Below, in pieces: positions 34,709 through 43,059 of a DNA stretch of 64,000 nucleotides (the stretch's first letter is position 1; every line of letters starts with the position of its first letter). This stretch comes from Pictodentalium vernedei. Its lineage: Eukaryota; Mollusca; Scaphopoda; Dentaliida; Dentaliidae. The DNA is taken from contig CM062292.1 in the NCBI GenBank assembly GCA_031216915.1, positions 72,894,956-72,958,955 on the forward strand, in the 5' to 3' direction. The notes below the pieces were generated by a model that worked only from the letters and a program-made list of their open reading frames with translations, had not been told where the DNA came from and did not search any database. A program made the position numbers and the translations under genes.

Positions 34709-34908
34709 TTTTTATACTTACCAATGACCCAGACTTAGCTGGTGCTAACTCCAACAAAACCAGGGCCAAACACAAATTTTGCCCCCCAATCCCCAAAATT
34801 TGCATCCAAAACAAAAAGAAATCATGTCCTAAAGGACCTCCATAGTACGCCTCTACTGCGCATGCGCAGTGACGCAGTCGTCCCGAAATTGGCGCCAATT
34901 ATCATTCT
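34709..34908. repeat. 3' inverted terminal repeat of DIRS element 2
   Basis: About 200 bp, ending ATCATTCT, the inverse of 41617-41818. The only differences seen are one G indel at TATACT(G)TACC and one substitution in the central palindrome. The 28 bases outside it (from 34681) have no match in the other ITR but are copied in the ICR. Confidence 0.9.
34855..34870. promoter_or_regulatory. NRF-1-type palindrome in the ITR of DIRS element 2
   Basis: ACTGCGCATGCGCAGT. The counterpart in the 5' ITR (41655-41670) has one change, ACTGCGCTTGCGCAGT. This is the only substitution separating the two ITRs. Confidence 0.45.
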
Positions 34909-34983
34909 TACTGGCAGTGCCTGGTCAGCGCTATGTACTCAGCGGGGAGGCAAGAGTTCCCAACTCCAGGGAGGGCCATCCCC

Positions 34984-35071
34984 GTCTGGGTCATTGGTAA
35001 GTATAAAAAATATATAAATTACTATAAATTTTTTAACATTTTTATACTGTACCAATGACCCAGACTTAGCT
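34984..35071. repeat. Internal complementary region of DIRS element 2
   Basis: 34984-35037 is the exact reverse complement of the 54-bp left terminus (34681-34734). 35038-35071 is the exact reverse complement of the right terminus. The seam TTTTTTAAC/ATTTTTATAC gives the expected circle junction. In the known DIRS model this region templates the joining of the ends. Confidence 0.92.
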
Positions 35072-35180
35072 GAATAGTAAACAGGCTGGAGGGCCTAGGA
35101 CATAGAGGAAAATCCAATAAGCTCAACTATATAGTAAAGAGGTAACCCCTTAAGGAGAAAAGGAGTATTAGGCTTTACAT

Positions 35181-35216
35181 GTATCTTTCTTATTTAATAT
35201 TAAATTAGAAAGATAC
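35181..35216. repeat. Conserved 10-bp hairpin in the 3' non-coding part
   Basis: GTATCTTTCT ... AGAAAGATAC around a 16-base AT loop. The stem is identical in element 1 (8089-8123) while the loops differ. It could be an RNA signal in the genomic transcript; that is inference. Confidence 0.6.
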
Positions 35217-35561
35217 ACTACCCTTAATAATTGAGCACAATAACATTCATGTTCTCTATTAACATCCAGTATAACCCTTATACTAATTATTTTTAAAACA
35301 AGCCAATAAATAAAGTAGTCCAGAGAATTGAGACTCTTTATAATCATTTAAAAGTGTCCGAGTATTGTATATTAAAGCCCGTTTGACACTTGACATATAC
35401 AAATGCTTCACACCGAGCTACACTTTAAAAATAAGACATGAATGAAATTAAACATTAATATTACACTTTAAAACCATCCCGGAAGCGACTCAGAAATACT
35501 GACTTGGAGGAGGCATTCCCTTGCTTTTCACTATAAAGCAGGTGACCTAAGGGAACACCCG

Positions 35562-35584
35562 CCCCCCCCCCCCCCCCCCCCCCC
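35562..35584 (+). repeat. C-run downstream of the recombinase ORF
   Basis: About 23 C (G on the coding strand), at the same position as the C-run of element 1 (8443-8460), preceded in both by AAGGGAACACC. Length in the assembly may be unreliable. Confidence 0.7.
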
Positions 35585-35681
35585 TTCCCCTTGCCCTGGG
35601 TCAAATAGCCCAGAGCGAAGAGGGCAGCCGGACGGAGTCACTGCCGGAACAGAAAGCCTGCATAACTATAGTTGCAACTGT

Positions 35682-38570
35682 TTAGTGGACGACATTCTGA
35701 GCAACAGATAACGGACCTAAACAATGCAGGTCTCCAGAAATGGACTCAATATTTCTGAGATAAAAATTCGTAAATGTGGATGGCTGAGACCAATAAGCAG
35801 CCTTCATTAAATCTGTAATAGCAACACTATTAGCATAAGCCCAGGAAGTAGAAAGAGCTCTTACTTCATGAGCAGAAATCTTAAGCACAGACTGCTGAGA
35901 AGAAGATAAATCTTCATAAGCAGTACGGATAGTTAACTGAATCCATCTAGCAATAGAATGGACTGAAATGTCCTTTCTATTAGGCATCAAAGACAGAAAG
36001 AAACGTTTCCGTCCCTTTCTGATGAACTGAGATCTCTGTTTATAGATACGTAGTGCTCTAACAGGACAGAGTAAAGGCCTACGCCCGTCTGAAGACGGAA
36101 GAGCCTTAATAACAATAGGTTCCGGATATTTATTAGGAGCCTGATTCTTAGCTAAAAAACCCACATTAGTAGTGAAGGTGATAGTGTTCCCAACACTACG
36201 AAAATCAGAATCATCCACCGATAGTGCATGAAGCTCACTGACTCTTCTGGCAGAAGAGAAAGCTAAGAGAAAAGCTGTCTTATAAGATAAGAATTTGAAA
36301 TCTACTGTCCCAAGAGGTTCAAATGGCTTTTCCTTCAATTTAAGGAGAACCCAAGCTAAATTCCACTTAGGAATTAATCTAAGAGTTCTGGGTCTATTTA
36401 TCGAAAAGTTCCTAACCAATTTCGATAAAGAGACATTAGATCCAATTTGTAAACTATCATGATGTGCATAGGTATCAGATAACATAGATCTATAACCCTT
36501 TATAGTAACAGGCTGCAGTTTGATTTCGTCAAACAAGTATACTAGAAAGTTTGCAATGTCTGGAATAGAGGGATCAAATATATCTACAGAATGATCCCTA
36601 CACCAACGACGAAAAACCTTCCACTTAGCCGCATAGTTTAGCGAAGAGGAGGTCCTCCTACAGTTAGAAATCGCGTCCACTGCTCGTCCTGTAAAGTGCT
36701 TGCCATGCAAGAAGGACCGCACAACGGAAAAACGTGAAGGTTGAGACCTTGCGGGTTGTGATGGAGTTGGCGCGATTTCCCCTGCGAAAGAAGATCCTCT
36801 CGTGGAGGAAGCTTCCGCGGTAGGTCCCACAACAGACACCTGAGTAGATTTATCCACGGTCTCTGTGGCGACAGAGATGCTACCAACAGAATCTTGCATT
36901 GAGATTGTTTTATCTTTAGCAATACTTGTTGAATTAACGGCGCTGGAGGATACGCATATCCTATCATTCCGTCCCAAGGGATCGACAGAGCGTCTACTGC
37001 AAATGCTCTTGGATCCGGACACGGGGACACATACGTCTGCAACTGATTGTTGAGATGTGTCGCAAATAAGTCTATCATTGGCCGTTCCCATTGGTAGCAA
37101 ATCTGATTGAATACTTGTTTGTTGAGAGTCCACTCCGACGGCAACAAGCGACCCTTTCGTGAAAGGGAGTCTGCTAGCACATTCAGACGACCCGGTATGT
37201 GACGGACCGAAAGAAGAACGTGATGTTCTAACGCAAACAGAAGGATTCTTTCCGTTAGATTGAACAACGGAACTGAATGAGTGCCTCCCTGATTCCGTAT
37301 ATACGCCAGTACTGTCGTATTGTCGGATAGGATTTGGACATGAGCATCGTGAATAATGTCCATCCAGTGACGTAACGCAAGCCAAATTGACATCATTTCC
37401 TTGATGTTTATGTGCTTGCACAGGAATTGCGGATCCCAAAGACCCTGGCATCTCGAATCCGTTGGGATTAATGATGCACCCCAACCTGTTTGACTGGCAT
37501 CCGTCATAATGGTAAAACTCGGATCCGGCAACTGCAGCGGAACTCCTTGAGTTAACCACTGAATGTTTGCCCAAGTCTGAATCTCTTGTTTCACTTGATC
37601 TGACAAGAGAACGTCTACATCGAGCGAATGAATTTTCACACTCCAATTCTGAGTCAGGAAAATTTGAAGAGGACGTGTGCGTAGCCGCCCCATCGGAATG
37701 AGATCCGCGGCGGCTCCGCACAGACCTATCAGTCTCATAAATTCTCTCGCCGTGACTTTGTCTGCGTGCAGACAATAGCGAGCGTAACAACTGACTAATT
37801 TCGCTCTGGTTAACGGCAGACGAACGAGATTGTTGTGCGTCTCGAAGCTCATTCCCAGATGAGTGAATGACTTGGACGGCACCAGATCCGACTTCTCCTC
37901 GTTTACTATGAAACCGAGACGTCGGAGCAATAGAAGAAGATTCTGAACATCGTTCTGAAGCGTTAACTCGTTGCCGTACCTCTGAAGAATGTCGTCCAGG
38001 TAGGCCGACGTTACCGCAGACGAATGAGCTCGGAAGTAGATCATTACCGAGTTCATTACCCGAGTGAAAGCCCAGGGTGCTAGATTCAATCCGAAGCACA
38101 TGGCCCGGAACTGATACACCACTCCTAGGACTGCGAAGCGTAGATACTTTCGGAATGTCGGATGTACCATGACGTGAAAGTACGCATCTTTGAGATCTAT
38201 GCTCGTTGCATAATCGTTCACCCGAATACTCGCTCTGACCGATCGAATCGTCTCCATATAAAACTTCGGAGCGACGATCAGCTTGTTTATCCAGCTCAAA
38301 TCTATGACTGGACGGAACGAGCCGTCTGGTTTCGGAACCAGAAACAGATGGCTGTAGAATCCCAGAGATTCCTGGTTTTCTACGACCTCTACTGCGTTCT
38401 TCATTAAAAGAGACTGCACCTCTGATAACAGAGCGTCTCTTTTCTGTGGATTTGACGGAAGATGAGTCCACTTTGGACTTCGAGTTAATGGAGGCTTTCG
38501 TTTGAAGGATATCTTTAGACCTTCCGAAGTCACTCCTCTCACCCACGGGTCGTCCGTAATCGACGCCCAC
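35682..38570 (-). CDS. DIRS tyrosine recombinase ORF (962 codons, N-terminal two thirds overprints RT)
   Basis: The functional part is the last ~340 residues. A core-binding region (KVFRRWCRDHSVDIFDPS, about 650) precedes the catalytic domain. Box I is ARRVSELHAL (Arg about 776) and box II is HEVRALSTSWA (His 901, Arg 904). Trp 927 and the nucleophile Tyr 937 in FTNFYLRNI follow. This fits DIRS/Ngaro recombinases, which insert the circular DNA copy. Residues 1 to about 640 lie opposite the RT/RNase H frame and are Ser/Arg-rich; they look like the by-product of an unused open frame. True translation probably starts late, by re-initiation or frameshift; the start is not resolved. The stop is at 35682, followed by about 600 bp non-coding. 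Confidence 0.85.
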   Translation of the reverse strand: MGVDYGRPVGERSDFGRSKDILQTKASINSKSKVDSSSVKSTEKRRSVIRGAVSFNEERSRGRRKPGISGILQPSVSGSETRRLVPSSHRFELDKQADRRSEVLYGDDSIGQSEYSGERLCNEHRSQRCVLSRHGTSDIPKVSTLRSPRSGVSVPGHVLRIESSTLGFHSGNELGNDLLPSSFVCGNVGLPGRHSSEVRQRVNASERCSESSSIAPTSRFHSKRGEVGSGAVQVIHSSGNELRDAQQSRSSAVNQSEISQLLRSLLSARRQSHGERIYETDRSVRSRRGSHSDGAATHTSSSNFPDSELECENSFARCRRSLVRSSETRDSDLGKHSVVNSRSSAAVAGSEFYHYDGCQSNRLGCIINPNGFEMPGSLGSAIPVQAHKHQGNDVNLACVTSLDGHYSRCSCPNPIRQYDSTGVYTESGRHSFSSVVQSNGKNPSVCVRTSRSSFGPSHTGSSECASRLPFTKGSLVAVGVDSQQTSIQSDLLPMGTANDRLICDTSQQSVADVCVPVSGSKSICSRRSVDPLGRNDRICVSSSAVNSTSIAKDKTISMQDSVGSISVATETVDKSTQVSVVGPTAEASSTRGSSFAGEIAPTPSQPARSQPSRFSVVRSFLHGKHFTGRAVDAISNCRRTSSSLNYAAKWKVFRRWCRDHSVDIFDPSIPDIANFLVYLFDEIKLQPVTIKGYRSMLSDTYAHHDSLQIGSNVSLSKLVRNFSINRPRTLRLIPKWNLAWVLLKLKEKPFEPLGTVDFKFLSYKTAFLLAFSSARRVSELHALSVDDSDFRSVGNTITFTTNVGFLAKNQAPNKYPEPIVIKALPSSDGRRPLLCPVRALRIYKQRSQFIRKGRKRFFLSLMPNRKDISVHSIARWIQLTIRTAYEDLSSSQQSVLKISAHEVRALSTSWAYANSVAITDLMKAAYWSQPSTFTNFYLRNIESISGDLHCLGPLSVAQNVVH

Positions 38571-38953
38571 TCTTGTGAAAAACTCGACAACCTTCCGCCA
38601 ACCGGAACGCGATAGAGGTTTAAGCCATCACCTCCTGGACCTGCGAGGCCTGCGGTAGGAGAAACCACGTCTTCCACGACCCGCACCTCGCCTCGTCGAC
38701 CTCGGGGCGTCCGACCGATTGTCCCGGCCTGAAGGACGTCCCGAACGAGAGTCGCTATCCTGACGGTCTCTCGAATAAGACCAAGAGGACGCACCGGAAC
38801 CTCTATAGGAACCTCTCTTGGGCGCATTAGACCCAGAAGTGCCTGTCTTATTCGTGTCTGCTGTATCCGACCTTTTAGGAGCGGATCTGAACAACAGAGA
38901 CTCATTAGCTTTCTTTTTAATTTTATCATAAATAGCGGAAAGCTTGCCGTCAA
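36638..38953 (-). CDS. DIRS reverse transcriptase-RNase H-methyltransferase-like polyprotein
   Basis: 771 codons. The first ~120 overlap the end of gag and are basic shadow. The RT palm runs from about 145 to 430: VPKPDGSFRPVIDLSWIN, motif A SIDLKDAYFH (Asp 253), CFGLNLAPWAF, and motif C YLDD (318-321). RNase H has the acidic set Asp 485 (MTDASQTGWG), Glu 519 (INIKEM), Asp 544 (LSDNTT) and Asp 595 (LADSLSR). Residues about 605-715 (MIDLFATHLN, YAYPPAPLI) match the Dam-like methyltransferase region described in DIRS elements; its catalytic motif is degenerate. It copies the element RNA; priming in DIRS is not understood. Overlaps gag by 326 bp and the recombinase ORF by 1.9 kb. Confidence 0.9.
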   Translation of the reverse strand: MTASFPLFMIKLKRKLMSLCCSDPLLKGRIQQTRIRQALLGLMRPREVPIEVPVRPLGLIRETVRIATLVRDVLQAGTIGRTPRGRRGEVRVVEDVVSPTAGLAGPGGDGLNLYRVPVGGRLSSFSQEWASITDDPWVRGVTSEGLKISFKRKPPLTRSPKWTHLPSNPQKRDALLSEVQSLLMKNAVEVVENQESLGFYSHLFLVPKPDGSFRPVIDLSWINKLIVAPKFYMETIRSVRASIRVNDYATSIDLKDAYFHVMVHPTFRKYLRFAVLGVVYQFRAMCFGLNLAPWAFTRVMNSVMIYFRAHSSAVTSAYLDDILQRYGNELTLQNDVQNLLLLLRRLGFIVNEEKSDLVPSKSFTHLGMSFETHNNLVRLPLTRAKLVSCYARYCLHADKVTAREFMRLIGLCGAAADLIPMGRLRTRPLQIFLTQNWSVKIHSLDVDVLLSDQVKQEIQTWANIQWLTQGVPLQLPDPSFTIMTDASQTGWGASLIPTDSRCQGLWDPQFLCKHINIKEMMSIWLALRHWMDIIHDAHVQILSDNTTVLAYIRNQGGTHSVPLFNLTERILLFALEHHVLLSVRHIPGRLNVLADSLSRKGRLLPSEWTLNKQVFNQICYQWERPMIDLFATHLNNQLQTYVSPCPDPRAFAVDALSIPWDGMIGYAYPPAPLIQQVLLKIKQSQCKILLVASLSPQRPWINLLRCLLWDLPRKLPPREDLLSQGKSRQLHHNPQGLNLHVFPLCGPSCMASTLQDEQWTRFLTVGGPPLR

Positions 38954-40781
38954 AGAGAAGTTCTCCTGAGACCGAAGCGACTCTAAGAGAGTTCTTCACC
39001 TTAGAATCCACTAGTGTGGATGTAGCTAGGGCTGCGTCACGTCTAACCAACTCCAGATTTGCCACTGAAAGGGCGGAGTTACACGTGGAATAAGCTACTG
39101 CCCTTGAAAGAAGTCTTAAAGAGGATTGTATATCCTGAAACTCTTCCCCTTGAAGGCGCAGTGATAACGCCTTAGTAAGGTGATCTGCGTAAGATAAGGC
39201 ATCTAAATTGGCTCTGTTAGACGCAATAGCTGTTTCCAACACCGCGGTTGGAATAGAAGCTGACGACGGTAATGATAGCTCTAAGTCTTCCGCCTCGTCG
39301 TCCATACGCAGAGGAACTCTCGGTATACCCTGTCCTGCCGTGTCGAATTTATTCCTTGCATTAATGAAAGGCAGGTTAAGAGTATTAGCGGACAAGAAAC
39401 CTGCTTTCCCCGTCCTGGAAGCAAGTTTAAATATAGCGTCGTTCAATAATTCAAATGTTCTTGCAACATTATTGGACTGCGACGGAAACTCGGGAGCGAT
39501 GTCCCTGAACCGCTCAAAAAATTCAGAGTCCAATGACGCTATAATTCTCTTGTCCGGAAGCGCAGCAGTCTGGCCCGACGGAACAACTTGAGGGAGAAAG
39601 TGCCGGATGAAGTCCACGGCAGCTTTATGTTGTTCCGAAAGGGATAGTTCCAATTCATCCGTATCCCTTTCACCATCCGGTCGGACCTCCCGATGTTCCC
39701 GGTCGTCCGCCCCCGATGCTTCGGCGGAGCGTACCGACCCAGCGCCGTCGGATAATTCTCGATCCGACACCGTTTCTGTCGGCTGCTGGGATGCTGCGAT
39801 AAGCTGTGCTATCTGCACAAGAATGTCCGACGTCGAGACCTGCGGAGGCGTAGTCTTTCGCTGCTTCGCCGAGGGCAGCTCCGCATCAGATGGCTCCCGC
39901 ATACTTTTCCTATGCGAACGTCCGGTGTCCGTCGGTCTCGAATCCCTGGCTGCCGGATGGTGTGACCTGGTCGCCGAAGAATCCTTCATCGGCGAAGCTG
40001 GCAAAATATCGGAGGTCACGCAGCCAAGGTGCGGTCGTGTGCGCTGACGAGAAGAGGAAGCCTTAACAGTCTCTGCGGACTGCTTATACAACGGAGCGTC
40101 CTGAGCGACGGACGTAAGCTCCGCTAAAGACACATTTTGTACCACAACATCTGGTCCCAGATGTTGTTGTACGAGAGAGGGACCTCTCTCGCTCGCGGCC
40201 CGGCTGGACCTGGACGAGCTAGGAACCGGACTAAAAGGCTTCCTCCGTTCTCGTTTACTATCCGCCGTCACTGGGTGTGCATCTATTATGTTTATAGTGC
40301 TCGCATCACCCAAAATTTCCTCTTGGACCGCATCGGACGAACCCGGCTGCCGAACCATTCGGTGAATGGACGCTACACCGGGCGAGCTAGCGGACGACAT
40401 TTGTCTAATCTCCATGAGCACTTTTGCCGCTAGCTCTGAATTCATTTGTGATGACGGACGCACACTTGAAGAAGATAACATGGAAACATCACCCTGTTCT
40501 GGTTCCTCTGAAATAGAAACTGAGAGAGTAGAGTGACCTTGTGGAGAAAGAGCCGGCATCGCTCTTTCTCCAGAAACAACATATCGTGACACACGTTTCC
40601 AATGTTTCTCATCCCAATGTTCACATATAGGACAGGGATTAATGCGAGAACACTGACTACAATTAATACAATGATCATGAAAGTCAGAGGAAGATTTCTT
40701 CCTATTACAATTTGAACAATGTCCCTTCATTGTGAAAGAACAAGAATAAGTCCTAGTTACTCGCAAAAACCCCTGACACAA
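38628..40781 (-). CDS. DIRS gag-like ORF1
   Basis: 717 codons; the in-frame Met at 40728-40730 (MKGHCSNCNRKK) is the likelier start. The N-terminus has a Cys/His cluster (CSNC, HDHCINCSQC, NPCPICEHW) that could bind zinc. A long Ser/Pro-rich, presumably disordered region follows to about 370. Then comes a helical, more conserved stretch (HKAAVDFIRHFLPQVVPSG to about 600). The tail is Arg/Gly/Ser-rich (RRGAGRGRRGFSYRRPRRSR), suited to RNA binding. By position and tail it is the structural protein of the element. Two hairpins lie in its coding sequence near 40142-40190. No zinc knuckle of the retroviral CCHC type is visible. Confidence 0.85.
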   Translation of the reverse strand: MCQGFLRVTRTYSCSFTMKGHCSNCNRKKSSSDFHDHCINCSQCSRINPCPICEHWDEKHWKRVSRYVVSGERAMPALSPQGHSTLSVSISEEPEQGDVSMLSSSSVRPSSQMNSELAAKVLMEIRQMSSASSPGVASIHRMVRQPGSSDAVQEEILGDASTINIIDAHPVTADSKRERRKPFSPVPSSSRSSRAASERGPSLVQQHLGPDVVVQNVSLAELTSVAQDAPLYKQSAETVKASSSRQRTRPHLGCVTSDILPASPMKDSSATRSHHPAARDSRPTDTGRSHRKSMREPSDAELPSAKQRKTTPPQVSTSDILVQIAQLIAASQQPTETVSDRELSDGAGSVRSAEASGADDREHREVRPDGERDTDELELSLSEQHKAAVDFIRHFLPQVVPSGQTAALPDKRIIASLDSEFFERFRDIAPEFPSQSNNVARTFELLNDAIFKLASRTGKAGFLSANTLNLPFINARNKFDTAGQGIPRVPLRMDDEAEDLELSLPSSASIPTAVLETAIASNRANLDALSYADHLTKALSLRLQGEEFQDIQSSLRLLSRAVAYSTCNSALSVANLELVRRDAALATSTLVDSKVKNSLRVASVSGELLFDGKLSAIYDKIKKKANESLLFRSAPKRSDTADTNKTGTSGSNAPKRGSYRGSGASSWSYSRDRQDSDSRSGRPSGRDNRSDAPRSTRRGAGRGRRGFSYRRPRRSRR

Positions 40782-41616
40782 AGATACATAATAACATGAT
40801 CCATTAATAAATGAAAAAACAATTGCAAAACAAAATAATTTTGAAAAAATATTTTTTCAGAGAAGCCCAAGTTGCTGAAAAGTAACATTGAGCCCCGATG
40901 GATCCGATGGCAAAGTGTGGTCAAAAATTTTAAATTTATATAAAATAATTAATGAGACACTTTCGGATAATATAAATGTATCTTATAATGAGATAAACTA
41001 CCACAAAGGCAAACAGCCCCCCTCAAAAAAGGCTGTTGCCAATGAAAACAAACAGTGTAAACACACTAGAAAACATGACTCCAGGCACTGAAAAAACTGG
41101 CCCGGAATCAGTCATCAATTACACTCTATCTGATGCAAAACAGAGACTCCCAGGGGAGAATCTGTAGAACATCAGATGGAAAATGCAGAACACAAACGTT
41201 ATACACCCATGGGTGAAAACGTGACTATGGGGAAAATAACAGAAAACATTCTGTAACCAAGCAACTCTCCCAGGAAATTTTAGAAATGAAACTTCTCAAA
41301 AATATGCCAAAAGCATGGGAGAATTGCCAGGGGGGACTTTAGAAGGCTAGGGGAGAGGAAACACTGAATAAGCAGTGCAACAATTAGCAAGAATGACAAC
41401 AAGAGGCCCATGCCTCGAAAATAGGCAACTTAACATAATTTCATCAAAAAATTTTAAGTACAGCCCTGATTATTTTTTTGCCACTTCTTTTTCCTCTCCT
41501 CCTTCTATCCTCCTTAGAATCACATTTTCTCCAAAAATTACGTGTCTGGCATCCTTTAAACTGAGATTTACAAGCACAAAGATCAGTGAGATGTTGACTG
41601 ATGAAGGGCCAAACAG

Positions 41617-41818
41617 AGAATGATAATTGGCGCCAATTTCGGGACGACTGCGTCACTGCGCTTGCGCAGTAGAGGCGTACTATGGAGGTCCTTTAGGACA
41701 TGATTTCTTTTTGTTTTGGATGCAAATTTTGGGGATTGGGGGGCAAAATTTGTGTTTGGCCCTGGTTTTGTTGGAGTTAGCACCAGCTAAGTCTGGGTCA
41801 TTGGTACAGTATAAAAAT
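41617..41818. repeat. 5' inverted terminal repeat and probable promoter of DIRS element 2
   Basis: Inverse of 34709-34908. It lies upstream of gag on the minus strand, so transcription probably starts here. It contains the 16-bp GCGC palindrome and GGCGCCAATT. The terminal AGTATAAAAAT is the outer edge. The leader between here and gag (40782-41616) is non-coding. Confidence 0.85.
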
Positions 41819-42453
41819 ATATGGATCGGCTGAGAGATGTGACATCATTCATATTTAGACGTATTGGGCCATTATAGACTTGCTTGGCTGTTATAGTCAA
41901 TGATGGTCTGAAACGTTAAGCGACTTTTACTTGTTGAGCATTAATATTAATATTATAGTTGGGGAGATTAAGAAAATGCCAGTGAGAAATATTATAAAAC
42001 GAGTGCTGGGAGATTAGAAGGGACAATGGGGTTGGGATGACACGTATGGGACAAAGGGAAATGAAGGCCTTCTCAGTAGAGGGGAGCAGCAAATTAATGA
42101 ACGTCTTGCATCAGAATTAAAACTTTTATTCTACGAGTAGGCTTCAGAATTCAACTTACGACTCTTTGGCGAGTAAGTTTAATTCTGAAACTTAAGAGCA
42201 TAAAAATTCCGAATGCAGACAGCAACATATTTACTTCATTACAAAAAGAGCTGGGCCTGTAGCCTTGGAACAGTAATGCTAAAAATGAATACAGTTCGCA
42301 AATATTCTCCTATGGACTTGATGAATTGGACAGTTCGCATTTTAGTCTGGGCGTTCCGGCCTCAAACAAGATGGCAAGGGTGTAGCCAGGGAGGGTCATG
42401 GGGGTCGTCATTCTGTTAAATCGAATCAAACGTCATATTATATGCGTGGACAA

Positions 42454-42810
42454 CCTATTTTTTGACGGTGGTTGTCCAGTAGCCTGGTGCAAACTCTGCA
42501 GAGTACAATGCCATACTGGACAAATTTGAAAACACCCACCAAGTGTAAATTCCACCCAGATAATAAATCAAGTTCAGTGTGAAACTGGGAAAAAATATAT
42601 TTAAAAAAACTTATTAAAGAGACTTCTGAACCTATTTTTTGAGGGTGGCTGTCCAGTAGCCTGGTGCAAACACTGCAGAGTACAATGCCACATTGGACAA
42701 ATTTGAAAACACGCACCAAGTGTAAATTCCAACCAGATAATAAATCAAGTTCGGTGTGAAACTGGGAAAAAACTATATTTAAAAAAACTTATTAAAGAGA
42801 CTTCTGAACT
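42454..42810. repeat. Tandem duplication, 177-bp unit, two copies
   Basis: CCTATTTTTTGA starts at 42454 and 42631. Both units carry GGTTGTCCAGTAGCCTGGTG (GGCTG in the second) and CAACCAGATAATAAATCAAG-type text, with about 95% identity by eye. No gene. Confidence 0.8.
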
Positions 42811-43059
42811 AAAATAAGAAACTATGTGAGAGGAAACTCCACTCTGAGTGTGCGCATCATTAACCTATCTCGTCCACCATGTCATTCAACATATTGAAGA
42901 CAAATTATTAACCTTACAATAGAGTCCTGCAAACCAAGAATATAACAAATTTGAATGCGAAAGATTCTACAGTTGGGGATGCGACGTGCATCCCATAAGT
43001 GGATGGATGTCGATGTTTTACTCATATGCGTACTGCCCGTAGTGGACTGGTGGCTGCTC

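Larger units (their letters stand above)
34681..41818 (-). mobile_element. DIRS element 2, apparently intact
   Basis: 7138 bp, transcribed leftwards. In element order: 5' ITR, 0.8-kb leader, gag-like ORF, RT/RNase H/methyltransferase-like ORF, overlapping tyrosine-recombinase ORF, G-run (C-run on +), hairpin, ICR, 3' ITR with a 39-bp tail. No integrase or aspartic protease and no target duplication (flanks GGGCGAAA and ATATGGATC), as expected for DIRS, which integrate as circles through a tyrosine recombinase. All three ORFs are uninterrupted and the ITRs differ by one substitution, so it is young and possibly active. It sits in the 21.7-kb intron in sense with the host gene. Confidence 0.93.

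Noticed and set aside
35682..38570. Treating all 962 codons as a single recombinase protein
   Set aside because: The first ~640 codons lie opposite conserved RT/RNase H sequence and show no domain; only the C-terminal third has recombinase motifs.
39208..40047. Plus-strand open frames of 127 and 146 codons
   Set aside because: Antisense shadows of the gag ORF, caused by its Ser/Arg-rich codon use.
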